This document shows positions 1 through 10,116 of a stretch of DNA of 64,000 nucleotides, piece after piece. A model generated the notes under the pieces. It was not told the origin of the DNA and made no database searches. It saw only the letters and a program-made list of their open reading frames with translations. The position numbers and the translations under genes were made by a program. Numbering within the stretch: position 1 is the first letter of the stretch; each line of letters starts with the position of its first letter. The DNA is from Ditylenchus dipsaci (taxonomy: Eukaryota; Nematoda; Chromadorea; Rhabditida; Anguinidae), in contig SADC01000069.1 of NCBI GenBank assembly GCA_004194705.1, positions 124,001 through 188,000 of the forward strand. The letters run 5' to 3'.

Positions 1-284
1 ATCTAACTTTTTATTTATTTTTCTTGAAATTTTGCACTACCAAAAAGAGCACAAATATCTCGCAATTATTTTAGGTATAAAACTTTTCAGAAAAATTAAT
101 AAAATATTTGTGAACTAAATCAGTTTCTGATTGTTTCGGTAGAGTCTGTGGGAGGCAATTGAAAAACAGCTGTTCAACCACCCCCTATTGTTTTGAAGGT
201 GATCACGGTTGAGGTGGTCATGTTAAATATAATCATATGTGATTATATATGTGATTATAATTGAATATAATAACCAGTTTTGTG

Positions 285-450
285 CACTCGTCCTCGTCTT
301 TCGTCCTCGTCCTCGTACTACGAGGACGAAGTACGAGCAGCTCCAAAAACTAGGTACGAAGACGAAGTACGAGGCTCAAAAAATTACAAGTACGAGGAAG
401 AGGACGAAGGGGCAAGGACGAGGACGGAAGACGAAGGGGGGTAAAGAAGG
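285..450. repeat. Short inverted array of GTCCTC / GAGGAC units
   Basis: A CGTCCTCGTC-type array turns directly into its reverse complement (ACGAGGACGAAGTACGAG) and continues as degenerate purine-rich repeats to about 450. The 71-aa Arg/Lys-rich reading frame across it is a by-product of the array. It is a small example of the inverted tandem-array design seen repeatedly in this window. No target duplication was found. Confidence 0.6.
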
Positions 451-611
451 GTAAAGACGACTCCTCCTTGCTCAAACTTTCTTGATTCAAATCTGTTTTT
501 TTCACCGAAAAGTTTATTTTTACAAACAATCCGATTATTTGAACAAATTTTTTAAAGGACCCGACCTCTTCCTAGTCATGGCAATTTGTAATTTTTGAAT
601 TGGCGGGGGAC

Positions 612-792
612 CAGGGTTCGCAGATGTCCTGATTTATCAGGAATTTCCTGATTTTTCAATTCAAATCCTGATTTTTGATCGCCAAAAATCAGGGATCACC
701 TGATTTTCGGAGATTTTTTTGTTCAAAATCTTGATTTTTAGAGATTTTTTTGTTCAAAATCCTGATTTCCGTTTTTTCATCTGCGAACCCTG
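612..792. mobile_element. hAT-like palindromic MITE, 8-bp TSD CGGGGGAC
   Basis: The terminal inverted repeat is CAGGGTTCGCAGATG at the left and its complement at the right. The exact 8-bp duplication CGGGGGAC lies at 604-611 and 793-800. The interior is made of repeated CTGATTTTT motifs and has no coding capacity. It sits inside an older repeat (about 556-830) related to the hairpin at 57.52-57.77 kb. Confidence 0.85.
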
Positions 793-1029
793 CGGGGGAC
801 CATTTATTTTTCCGTAATTATTTTTTTGAAATGCGAAAATATTTTTTTATTAAAAGTTGCGTGTCTATTTTTGATGTGAGTTTTTTTCTTCTGGTTCTTG
901 TTGAAATTTCTTGTTGTCTAGGCTATCCGGCATCTCTACCTAGGTCCAGATTGAGCTGCGTGCCGTTGTATTAGATAAGTTTTTATTTCTCTACCATCGC
1001 CGTCTCTTGCTTTTCTCGTTTGTTTTCAG

Positions 1030-3533
1030 GTGGGGTTGCTGGATCCATCATCCAACCAGGTGAATATTTTACTTCACGATTTTCGGGTGTATTTTATTCA
1101 ACTTCTAGGTCGTGGCTTTGTCGTCTTTCCGGTCAAATTCAAGGCGTTGGTTTTTCGTCCCTTCAAAGGTCAAGTCATCGATGGAACCGAAATACCCCGG
1201 CCAAAATGGGTGGGAGCACGACATTTTTCTACCGCGACATTTTTCTACCGGACATTTTTCTACCGGACACTTTTCTACGGCGACATTTTTCTACCGGACA
1301 CTTTTCTACCGAGCACTTTTTCACTAAAAATTTTTCTACCTCGACATTTTTCTACCGTAAAATAATATCCACATCACATAAGGACTTTACCTGTTTACAA
1401 ATAAATCATTTATCTCTTTCACAAAAAATCATGAATGGACTAGTTCTCATTTGCGTCCAATTATTTGTTGGGACAACATAGAGCAAAAAAGGCAAGAAAG
1501 GGTGAATGCATGGTACACAAGACTTTAAGGTTGAGGTCCAATAGTCTTTACTATTTAGACCATGCTAATGGAAACCTAGTAATTCGTCGTAGCGTCAATT
1601 TAAGAGAGTGTGTAGAAACTTTGACAAAAAATAACATTATACACTAGAAATCTAAGGCTCTTTTTTATTCACAAATCAACATAACGGTATAACATGAGCA
1701 GGAATCACTAAATGACCTATCGTACAATAGATTCATCAATTTCCTTTGGTTTAAACATGACTCCGTCAAGGATTTCTTTTGCGATTATTCTGCCAATGTC
1801 TTTCACGTGATGTTGCTTGAACTCAGGGCAAACTTCACGTGAGGGCTTTGCTGAGGGATAGTCTAAAAATTGAATAGGTTAAAAATTTCGGAAAGCATTC
1901 AAAAATACCTTGTCGCTCAAACCTAGCCAATTGAGCGGCCCTTTTTCTTGATGTCCCTTTTGCATCGACTCCTGCTCCAAGTATTTTCTACAAAATTCTA
2001 TGATGAACAGACAAGTAAAAAAGATCTTACTTGATTAAGGACAGACATATGTGACCATCACCGAGGAGAGAGTCGTAGTAAATTTGCCTGTGTTTCTTGA
2101 TTTTGACCGCCTGAAAAAATTTGTTCATAAGTTATTTTCGACAAAAAAAACCCGACATACACGAGAGCCCAATGTCCAGGCAGATGAATTGCAATCAGTA
2201 GAATATCGTGTTCAGAGATATCTTCGTGTCGTTTCCAACCGAGAACTGTTCTTACACCGGTCAGAGAAAGTTTGAGGTAAAATTTTGGGCTCTCTCCTGT
2301 TATATCCAAAACTGTTACATCTAAAAATGGTTCTAGTTTTATCCGGTTCTCGCCAAAAGTTCTAGCACGGTTCTAGCTTTTCATTTTAAATTTTTTTATT
2401 TTCCATATAGTATTAGAGGGAAAGCCTGAAGTATTGTATCATAAATAAATTGAACTTAAAAGGCTAAAACCTTGCTGGAACTTTTGGCGAGAACCTGATA
2501 AAACTAGAACCATTTTTAGATGTAACAGTTTTGGATATAACAGGAGAGAGCCAAATTTTGGATCGAAAACGACGATCTTCGAATATTAGCGCAACCATGT
2601 CCTGTAACCATCCTGAAAGACGTGTTCCAAACTACAAAATAACATTGAGTGTAAACAATTTACCTGCAGAAACGCCCATCCACGAAGAACCAAGCTCCGC
2701 TTTTGCATCCGTTGGTTTTTTGATTCATCATTGATTCCTCGTAGCAGCCGCTGCTTATAATACAACCTTCCATCGCGAAAGAATTTTTTCCACAATTCGA
2801 ATGTAAAAAATGAGGCTGATGAACAAATTTCTTGCAATAGAAAAATGTCGCGGTAGAAAAATGTCGGAGTAGAAAAATGTCCGGTAGAAAAGTGTCCGGT
2901 AGAAAAATGTCGCGGTAGAAAAACGTCCGGTAGAAAATGTCGCGGTAGAAAAATGTCGTAGGTAGAAAATGTCGTGTTAGAAAAATGTCGTGTACCCTCT
3001 TTCCGGTCAAATTCAAGGCGTTGGTTTTTCGTCCTTCAAAGGTCAAGTCATCGATGGAACCGAAATACCCCGGCCAAAATGGGTACGTGACATTTCACTC
3101 TCAGGACATTTCACTCTAACGGTCATCTAAAATTGTGTGGGTGGGGATTCGAGGTTGTCACACGCTGCATTTCAGGTGTTTCAAGTGACTGAAGCTGGAT
3201 TATTTGTGAACATAGGTCCGTTGACTTGCTTAATCTCCAGGGCATGTTTTTAAGTTGGCAAGGTTGTTTTAACAGCACATGTTTTATTTTAGCAATGCGT
3301 TCCACCGGATATGGAGTTTTGTCCTGACAGTGTTCCAGCCAATTACAGAAACGAAGTAAGTCTTGAAGCAGTAATTTCTGATGTGAGACTTTCTTTTTCA
3401 GGACGAGACTGTTGTTTACAAGGAAGGAGATGATATTCGTGTCAAGCTTATTGGAATTCGGGTGCATCCAAATGACATCTTCTCTATTGGCACGCTTATG
3501 GAAGTCTACTTCGGACTTTGCACTTTTGAATAG
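1030..3533 (+). CDS. POLR2G: RNA polymerase II subunit Rpb7, gene split by an insertion
   Basis: Rpb7 pairs with Rpb4 to form the Pol II stalk that binds nascent RNA. Visible exons: 1030-1059 ([10 protein letters not shown]), 1109 to about 1210 ([18 protein letters not shown]), 3176-3241 ([14 protein letters not shown]), 3293-3355 ([14 protein letters not shown]) and 3402-3533 ([12 protein letters not shown] to the TAG stop). Together they cover the end of the N-terminal domain and the whole S1/OB domain; AATAAA follows at about 3589. The intron after 3241 starts with GC, a GC-AG intron. The first part of the N-terminal domain was not found. The exon ending at about 1210 lacks a clean donor where homologues continue: it runs into a repeat and a 1.8-kb insertion, and its last 87 bp recur at 2998-3084 with one base missing. 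Identity is firm; whether this copy makes a full protein is open. Confidence 0.85.
1124..1211 (+). repeat. POLR2G exon segment, first of two direct copies
   Basis: These 88 bp recur at 2998-3084 in the same orientation, immediately outside the two ends of the foldback element. The second copy lacks one C (GTCCTTC against GTCCCTTC), which breaks its frame. The shared segment ends in CCGAAATACCCCGGCC plus AAAATGGGT, a tail that also ends a small array at 3640-3700. Confidence 0.85.
1717..2838 (-). pseudogene. Ulp1/SENP-like cysteine protease relic (C48)
   Basis: Read on the minus strand, fragments line up in order with SENP catalytic domains: RGINDES (a Trp-Leu-Asn-Asp-Glu-like start), [13 protein letters not shown], then [16 protein letters not shown] with the catalytic His, [10 protein letters not shown] with the catalytic Asp, [10 protein letters not shown], then TIPQQSP with the oxyanion Gln. 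The following Asp-Cys-Gly catalytic motif is absent; the frame breaks there, and a C-terminal helix-like stretch ([18 protein letters not shown]) follows in another frame. Likely introns are very short (32 nt at about 2641-2672). A 265-bp hAT MITE interrupts the FDPK codons. Ulp1-type proteases occur as cargo in several DNA transposons, so this is most simply a transposon gene. It is inactive as assembled. Confidence 0.75.
2288..2552. mobile_element. hAT-like palindromic MITE, TSD AAATTTTG
   Basis: The arms are about 95 bp, starting GGCTCTCTCCTGTTATATCC and ending in its complement. The exact 8-bp duplication AAATTTTG lies at 2280-2287 and 2553-2560. Removing the element and one duplicate restores the protease reading frame across the site, so it landed in an already existing coding exon. 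Confidence 0.9.
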
Positions 3534-3639
3534 ACAATGTATTCTCGCAAGTTCACTTTCCTTCGATGTTCAATTGTTTGTTTCTTGCCAATAAAGAATC
3601 TCTTGTTGTTTGAGGTGGTATTTCAATGGGTCCACCCGA

Positions 3640-3700
3640 AACACCCTCGCCGAAACACCCCGCCGAAACACCCGGCCAAAATGGGTTTCTCTTAAGCAAC
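3640..3700. repeat. CCGAAACACCC tandem array downstream of POLR2G
   Basis: Three or four copies of CCGAAACACCC end in CGGCCAAAATGGGT, the same tail as the duplicated POLR2G segment. It looks like one terminus of a foldback-type element. The rest of 3701-4347 shows no gene and no further recognisable element. Confidence 0.5.
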
Positions 3701-4347
3701 AGTTTCGATTTTCTTAATCAATCATTTGCTTTTTATTCTCTTTGCTAGCTAAAGACTAGTTAGTTGAGGTGATCATCAACAATACGTTGATTCTTTTCAT
3801 CGTCGTTTTGAAAAATAGGATCCACTGTTTTATTTATGGCAATATACAGGGAAAGTACAATGAAAGACGAGAGAGAACTGTACCGCGCAAATTCAAACAT
3901 TTGAAATTATCGTTGTCGGCGGCGGCTATGGTCCGTTAAGGACCACCCCTACCCCACCATAATTCAAAATCATGCTTTTGGCATTGTGTTTTCGAACCGC
4001 TTTTTGAATATTGCTCTGAGGCAAGTTATCACCCATTCTTTAGCTCATCTCATTAACCACAAATTGAGTGTAAATTGTCTGAGAATAGTTACTATTCAAT
4101 AGTATCCGAAAAGTTGGTCAAAAACACAAGGCCAAGAACACGATTTTGAAAGAGGGGGAGGGGGCTTTACACGGTAACGTGAAAATATCAAAATTTGAAG
4201 TTTTCACTGATCAAACACTATTTTTGACAACATTTTCATAATAAAACCAATAATTTCACCCCTAAATACAATCTAAACAAACAGCAAAAAATATTTTTCT
4301 GCCATCATTTTGGTACCCATAGGCGGATAAGGGTTAACATAACCATA

Positions 4348-4796
4348 CAGTCAAACCTCGATAAGCCGGCACCCCCAAAGTTCGTTCCAGCCTTGGGTCC
4401 GACACTTTTTTTAACCCAATTTTTCAAAGCTTTTTCCAGTTCTGTTTCTACGGTCTGGTCGGAAATATCGTAAGGATTCTGGTTTTGCCGATCGTTTTTT
4501 AAAATCCTGCAATTTCATCATTAAAAAGTAAAACCTCAATAAGCCGGCACCCTTTTTTGAAAAATTTTTTTTTGAATTTTTTGAAAAGGGGTGCCGGCTT
4601 ATCGAGGTTTTACTTTTTCAATGATGAAATTGCAGGATTTTTAAAAAACGATCGGCAAAATGGGAATCCTTACTATATTTCCGACCAGACCGTAGAAACA
4701 GAACTGGTAAAAGCTTTCAAAAATTGGGTTAAAAAAGTGTCGGACCCAAGGCTGGAACAAACTTTTGGGGGGTGCCGGCTTCTGGAGGTTTGACTG
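4348..4796. mobile_element. pogo/Tc-like palindromic MITE with TA TSD
   Basis: The ends read CAGTCAAACCTCGATAAG and its complement, flanked by TA at 4346-4347 and 4797-4798. The two arms are near-complementary over about 200 bp each, so the element is essentially one hairpin. The 78-aa frame inside follows from the palindrome and is not a gene. Confidence 0.85.
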
Positions 4797-5041
4797 TAAT
4801 AGACAGGGAACCAAGGCAAAAACGGAAACGGATTCCGCACTAACGCCGTAGCTATTATTGGGTGGGTTGTACGACCGTAGCGCCGGAAAGACGGTATCTA
4901 CTTTTTTCTACTCATATCTTTTGTAACTTTTGCGCCTGATAGTTGAGTTTTGCTTATTCTCAATGATCTTGTCAAACATTCTGGATTTTTTTGAAATTAT
5001 AAATTGAGTCTTTGGCGTCAGAAAAGTAAGTTAGTTTCAGG

Positions 5042-5896
5042 ATGTACAGTCTGCAACCATACATTACCACATTCCTGTTCTTTTGCCTAATTTTGCTAGG
5101 CGCAAAGCTGAGCGCCGAAGATATTTTGACAAATCCTATTCTGGTAACTCCGCCTTCTACAGCTGCTCAACTTCTGTTTCCATCCAGGAGAAAGTCACCG
5201 GCCAAAAAGATGAGAAACACCTATGACCTGCCAGCCCAAGGTTATTCTTTCACCGAATCTCTGACTCAACATGTGGAAAATGGCGAGGAGGGGTTGGTTG
5301 AACAGGAAGACACAAACCTGCTGCTAATATTACTAAGGGTAATCACTTTTGAAATTATGCTCTCCTCAAACCATATTATGGTTGCAGCAAGCGTCTACAG
5401 CTCTTGTCTATTCAAGTACATACCCAGTTCTTGCAAGCCAAGCGCCATGTGTGCCACTAATAAGGTTAGTCTAAATGATCTTTAGTTGTCCTTTATCATT
5501 GATTTCTGTGATCTGTTAATTGGTTTTTTTCAGCTCTGTGTGCAAATAACTGGAGATCCCTGTTGTGCCAGCCCCAAGGCGAGTGTCCCACACCCATTCA
5601 GGTGAGTATTTAGATTTATTACTAAGTCTTAAAAAAATCTATGAGATGGTTTCCAACGGTACTAGGTCGATTTACTTAGGAGTAAATTAAATGTAATTTT
5701 TTTTAGTTGAATATAAGATGTGTGAAAGGAAACCCGATCAACTGGTAAAAATAAATTTTTACGACTGTTTAAATTTCGTTTTTCAAGGTGTCATCACCAT
5801 ATTGATTGCTCAAGAAAAGCTCTTTGTTGTGACAGTGGTGAAAATTATTTTATATCATCCTTTAAATTTTCAAAATTAATGAATGAATTTAATTAA
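5042..5896 (+). CDS. Secreted cysteine-rich protein, unrecognised family
   Basis: The start MYSLQPYITTFLFFCLILLG gives a clear signal peptide. A low-complexity stretch follows, then a cysteine-rich tail. Proposed exons are 5042-5464, 5534-5601, 5718-5744 and 5788-5896 (TAA), which keep frame throughout. The last two junctions use AAG-type acceptors and are less certain. The tail spacing is roughly CX8-CX6-CX4-C then CC, and it ends with a second CHHIDCSRKALCC cluster. Paired CC motifs of this kind occur in WAP- and lustrin-like extracellular repeats, but no family can be assigned. The protein is probably extracellular and disulphide-bonded. A basic stretch (SRRKSPAKKMR) before the Cys region could be a processing site. 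Confidence 0.6.
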
Positions 5897-6463
5897 GGTT
5901 GTGGCTATAATGTATGCGTAGAGCAGCAGGAAATATAGAAGCACTGTAAATGAGATATTACCAAATAAGTGCTGTTTAGAGGCAATGGTCTGAATTTTTT
6001 TAGCAAACCATTGTTTGAAACGATAGAAAAGATTATAATTAGAAAATAAAGTGGTTTTCATATCATTTGATTGAAGAATAATTTCAAGTTCCACACATGT
6101 TTCAAACTCGCCAACCCGTAAATTGACCGTTAACGTATGCCACGCAAAAAAAATTTGTATTACGTAAGAACTGCTGTAAAAAAACTGCTTAACATTATGA
6201 CAGAGGCACCCCTGTGTTACTGAGATGTCATACACTTGCGATATTCACCTAACAAGTAAGATAAATCTTGCATGTTTGAGAAAAAACACATCCCAAGCGT
6301 AGCATAGTCAAACAAGAAAAGGACACTCGCACCAAAAATGCAAGCTGTTTCTGTTTCAAGCTACACAAGCAAAGCATTTTTATTTTACGTATACGAAAGC
6401 TTGGGTCCATACGGATTAGAATTATCACTTTTTATTGACATTGATGCTCTCCAGTGATAATGA

Positions 6464-6995
6464 CTAGGAAAGTGCCTTCTTTTTCTTCTTCGATGCAGTC
6501 GCTTTCTTGTCGCCCTTCTTGACCATTAAACTACTGCCTGTTCCTTTTGTAGGATTGAGCTTGCTTTCAGCAGAGTCCTCCCAGTCGCTAGCCACGTCAT
6601 CCATAGTAGGGTATTCGTTTTTCTGGCGAATTAGCATACCTTTCTTGATCATCTCCTACACAACGCTGATAAATAAATAAAAAAATGAAAATAAACCTCT
6701 TTCTTGTTAGGCACCGCACGCTTCGGCTGGTTCACAGACTCCTGGAAAAGTGAATAACATATCGAACGCTCAGATCCTGAAATTGAACTGACTTACCTCA
6801 CTGGTTGTGAATCTAACTTCGTCAGTTCCGAAAGAAGTAGGAGGCAAATAATCCTGCGTCGCAGTAGGCTTGACCTTGGTCTTCTTCTTCTTCTAATACA
6901 CAAAACTAGTCAAAGTAATGTAAAGAATACTCAAATACCTTTGCACATTGAACATAGACGAAGGAATTTATCACTACACAGAGAAGGAAATACAT
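6464..6995 (-). CDS. Small lysine-rich protein with signal peptide, 129 aa
   Basis: There are four exons (6995-6939, 6892-6797, 6741-6697, 6655-6464), all joined in phase 0 with GT-AG introns of 41-55 nt. An in-frame stop lies just upstream of the ATG. The first exon encodes a hydrophobic leader (MYFLLCVVINSFVYVQCA). The rest is charged: KKKKTKVKP, an acidic patch VASDWEDSAE, and a lysine-rich tail KKKKKALS. No family is recognised. If the leader is cleaved this is a small basic secreted or ER protein; otherwise it is a signal-anchored protein with a long charged tail. It is a clean gene without frame breaks. Confidence 0.65.
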
Positions 6996-7133
6996 TGAGA
7001 AGCTGGCCGACAAGAGAAAACGTTCATTATTGCTGTAGACCGCAGATGATCAAAAGCTTGGTTAGTTGTTTGCTTGATTATGTTCTCAGCTGATCGAGAC
7101 AATCGCTAAAAAGGCACCGTATTTATTATGATC

Positions 7134-8080
7134 AGGGATGAGAAATAGTAACTATTTACGGGAAATAGTTACAATTTTTTGAATTTGTAACAAGGGTCAA
7201 AAATAGTTACAGTCAAAAAATTTAAACAGACTTCTGTCACGCCAAAGATTGTGCCATTTCAAACTGGGCCCATTAAATGGGTAAAACTTAAATCTAGTAT
7301 TAAAATACTTATTTCTAGTACCAAAATACTTTTTTTCTAGTAAAAAGCATTATTTTTGAGTTTTGGTCAATAAAAAATTGAGTTTTGAGACCACCCAAAA
7401 TTACCTATTTTGACCATTTTTGAAGGGATTTAGGTCTGTATTTGGGTGGAAATAGACCAAAAAGAGGTAGTACACAAATTCCAAAGAAAAAAGTTCCAAA
7501 CGAGTGATTCTCCAAACATACTTTCCAATAAAGAATTTCCCAAATGAGCACTTCGCCAAACGAGGAATTCTCCTAACGAGAATCTGTCCAAAGAAAATTT
7601 TTCCGAACGTTTAATTTTACAAATACAACGTTTCAAATGATGAATATTTACAGTCTTTTTAAGAGTGTCAGCTGAGCTTAAAAGTCATTTTTCAAAGTAT
7701 AGTTTTAGCAAGAGTTAGTAGTTTTAGCAGGAAGTTTAGCAAGTTTATCAATTATATCCACCGCTAGAATCCAAACTCATTTCTCCAAAAAAGTCAAATT
7801 CCCAAACTCATCTTGTCGAAAACGGAAATTTTTTTAAAGAAGCTCCTGAAAACGACAAATGCCGTAAACGGCTAATGACGAAAACGGCAAATGACGAAAA
7901 CCGACATTTTTGAAACTGGCGCTTTTTGAAACGGGAAACGCCGAAAATCAATACAGTTATCTAAACTATACAATTTAACACAAACAGTAGAAATTATTAC
8001 AAAAGGTGGCACTTTTTCACAAAAAGGGGCAGTTTTCGTCAAAGGGGGACATAAACTCATTTGGTAAAAACTTTTTAGTA
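7134..8080. repeat. Gene-free region of degenerate repeat arrays
   Basis: At 7134 there is a left end (CAGGGATGAG followed by repeated AGTTAC motifs) of the hAT family whose complete copy is at 39252-39627; its right end is not visible. At 7430-7620 there are degenerate CCAAACGAG units and at 7800-8060 degenerate AAAACGGCAAATGACG units. Both look like decayed terminal arrays of foldback elements. No coding signal was seen. Confidence 0.45.
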
Positions 8081-8326
8081 AAAAGTCATTTGTTTAAATA
8101 AAAATAAAAGAAAAAATGGGATGGTCATCCAAAAATGGCAACCAGACATTTTCCTTTATTTGCAGCAATTGTCCACAAATGAAAGAAATTGCCGCGCGAC
8201 AAATTCCTTTATTTTATAAAAAAGAAGCTATCTAGCCACTATATTTTAATCCTCTTTTTAATCACAGAATGGTGTAATTTTTTTCAGGATCAGCTTGAAT
8301 AACCCAATGGAAGCTATTCTAAAAAA

Positions 8327-8556
8327 TTGTATATCAACGACCGGGTACACATTTTGACCGGGTACAACGACCGGGTACAGTGCCAAATTTTGCCTTGGTC
8401 CCCCCTGTTACTTTTTTTATTTTTTTTTCGATTTTTTTATTTTGCGCACTTAGACTTAGGTTTAGGCAAGGGTAGGCCAGCGCCCGTTAGGACGGACTCA
8501 AACGTGTGGTTTAAGCATACTTTTTAACTTTTACGAAAAAGTGTACCCGGTCGTAG
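8327..8556. mobile_element. Foldback-type element with ACGACCGGGTACA ends
   Basis: The left end has three spaced copies of ACCGGGTACA and the right end has the complement (GTGTACCCGGTCG). The interior (TAGGTTTAGGCAAGGGTAGG and following) recurs inside the element at 50.33-50.58 kb, whose unit differs by one base (ACGACCGGATACA). Parts of the same interior occur near 19.91 kb and 24.25 kb. Confidence 0.6.
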
Positions 8557-9103
8557 GGCAGTCAAGAAAATTAGACCGACTTGTAGTCTGAATGTTGAGA
8601 AAAAAATCAAACAATCGCGCGATATTTTATTTTATTCCAGAAATTGTCGTGCGACATCTTTATATAGTATTTGGACTGTGTCTGTCTGTGCGCTTTTTGA
8701 ATTCCCGCCAAATACTTTTAGCCCATTTTTGGCTATTTTGGATTTTTTATGAGGTTTGGCTCAGAAAAACTTTTGTGTGTACACGATCACTATTGTTCGC
8801 CAGCTCCTCGCGCGTCGAATAAAAAAAAGAACGGGCGAAAAAAGAGCCGTTATTTAGGGGATCTCGGCATTTTTATCCAGGTACTCAGAAAGAGTAGGCT
8901 GATTCAAGTTGTCATTTAAATCTTTTGTTGTCTGCAAAGGAATTCAAAATTTTGGCGCTTTTGTTCGTAGTCTTTTTAAATTTAGTCATTTGGTGGTTGT
9001 ACATGGGTAAGTTTTTCGGCGCAGAATCGCCGTTAATTATGGTTTGCTGTTTTTTCGGGCGTATCTGCGCCAGCTCATATAATTATTCAGTTGATTAGGT
9101 CTA

Positions 9104-9966
9104 ATGTTTTTGTCTTCATTCATTGTTACTTACTTTTGTTGTTTTTTACGTTCAATTTCAGTTTCTCGATTCCTAACTAAGATGACAGTGGCAGAAAGGT
9201 GGTGCAAGCGATCCAAACGCTCAGAAGTAAGTCATCATTTGATGGTGGGCGTGAAAATGTTTGATATTTTAGGAATTCTAATGATCGTTTGGCTATGCAT
9301 GGCAATCAAGGCGAGGTTGTTCAATGCAAGTGCTATGCAGGACTATCAAACTGGAAGTGGTGTCAAGTCAATGAGTCTGGATTTGCTTGAGGCGCAGATT
9401 CGCCTGTTAGATGTTGTGGTGCTACATGTCAGTGGTCTCAGCGATACGTTGTAAGTTATTTATGGCTTCAGGTTGTCTTTGCAGTGGCTTAATACTCCCA
9501 TTTAAGTGCAAATGCTCAAGTGTGAGTCGTCTCTCTAATGGTCGTCGTCAAATCAGTTCCGATCTTCAGGTGTCAAGTCAATGAGTCTGGAATTGCTTGA
9601 GGCGCAGATTCGCCCTGTTGGATGTTGTGGTGCTACATGTCAGTGATCTCAGCGATACGTTGTAAGTTATTTATGGCTTCAGGTTGTCTTTGCAGTGGCT
9701 TAATACTCCCATTTAAGTGCAAATGCTCAAGTGTGAGTCGTCTCTCTAATGGTCGTCGTCAAATCAGTTCCGATCTTCAGGGAATTGCAATGATTGTGGC
9801 TCTGTGCAGGAAGTTCAAGGCATTAGAGCGCCTCTGCGGTACTTTCAATTCAAAGGTGGTGAAGAATGCAAAGTCAATGTTGCCAGTAGTCTCAATTTTT
9901 GTTCCATTGTTTGTGTATTACTTTCTGTGGGTTTTTTTATTCCCCTGTTCTATGACTCATAGGTAG
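9104..9966 (+). CDS. Tandem unit 1 of an unrecognised Cys-containing gene
   Basis: This unit and 10117-10803 are diverged copies with matching exon-like blocks and splice-like signals. The best coding block reads on through CSSVSRLSNG, then NCNDCGSVQEVQG, then GGEECKVNVASSLNF, and stops after a hydrophobic tail at about 9960. The corresponding block of unit 2 has SSVSRLSDSS and GGKECKFNVGSSLNF, so this frame appears conserved as protein. Within unit 1, about 213 bp (around 9357-9569) is duplicated almost exactly at 9570-9782. Upstream exons are not resolved because every copy has a TGA in GCTTGAGGCGCAG. It may be a functional gene with unusual small introns or a decaying pair. Confidence 0.35.
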
Positions 9967-10116
9967 TTGGTGATTGTGGTTTGGTAGATGTGGCGCAGAT
10001 TCCCAAGATTTTTAACTGATAAATTCTTTATGCATGGTGAGTACTTAGTGCTCATTATTTCGTATTCATCTTTTGTTGTTCAGCTGTATGTGGTCAAGTC
10101 TGCCCGTCAAGTCATT

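Larger units (their letters stand above)
1217..2997. mobile_element. Foldback-type element with GACATTTTTCTACCG arrays
   Basis: The left end (1219-1360) is a tandem array of GACATTTTTCTACCG-like units. The right end (2836-2996) is the same array inverted. The interior holds a minus-strand Ulp1-like protease relic. It also holds a short plus-strand frame at 1465-1647 ([17 protein letters not shown]), which loosely recalls the zinc-binding region of transposon integrases. A Ginger- or Mutator-type origin is possible but unproven. No short target duplication was seen; the element is instead bracketed by 87-88 bp of duplicated POLR2G exon. Confidence 0.75.

Noticed and set aside
285..450. 71-aa Arg/Lys-rich open frame
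   Set aside because: Produced by a hexamer array; no splice signals, conserved residues or homology-like features.
1020..1481. Overlapping open frames reading through the FSTxHF-type repeats
   Set aside because: Their repetitive residues come from the GACATTTTTCTACCG array; only the first part overlaps genuine POLR2G sequence.
2058..2309. Minus-strand frame starting [12 protein letters not shown] as an independent gene
   Set aside because: The first residues come from the hAT MITE terminus; the rest belongs to the protease relic.
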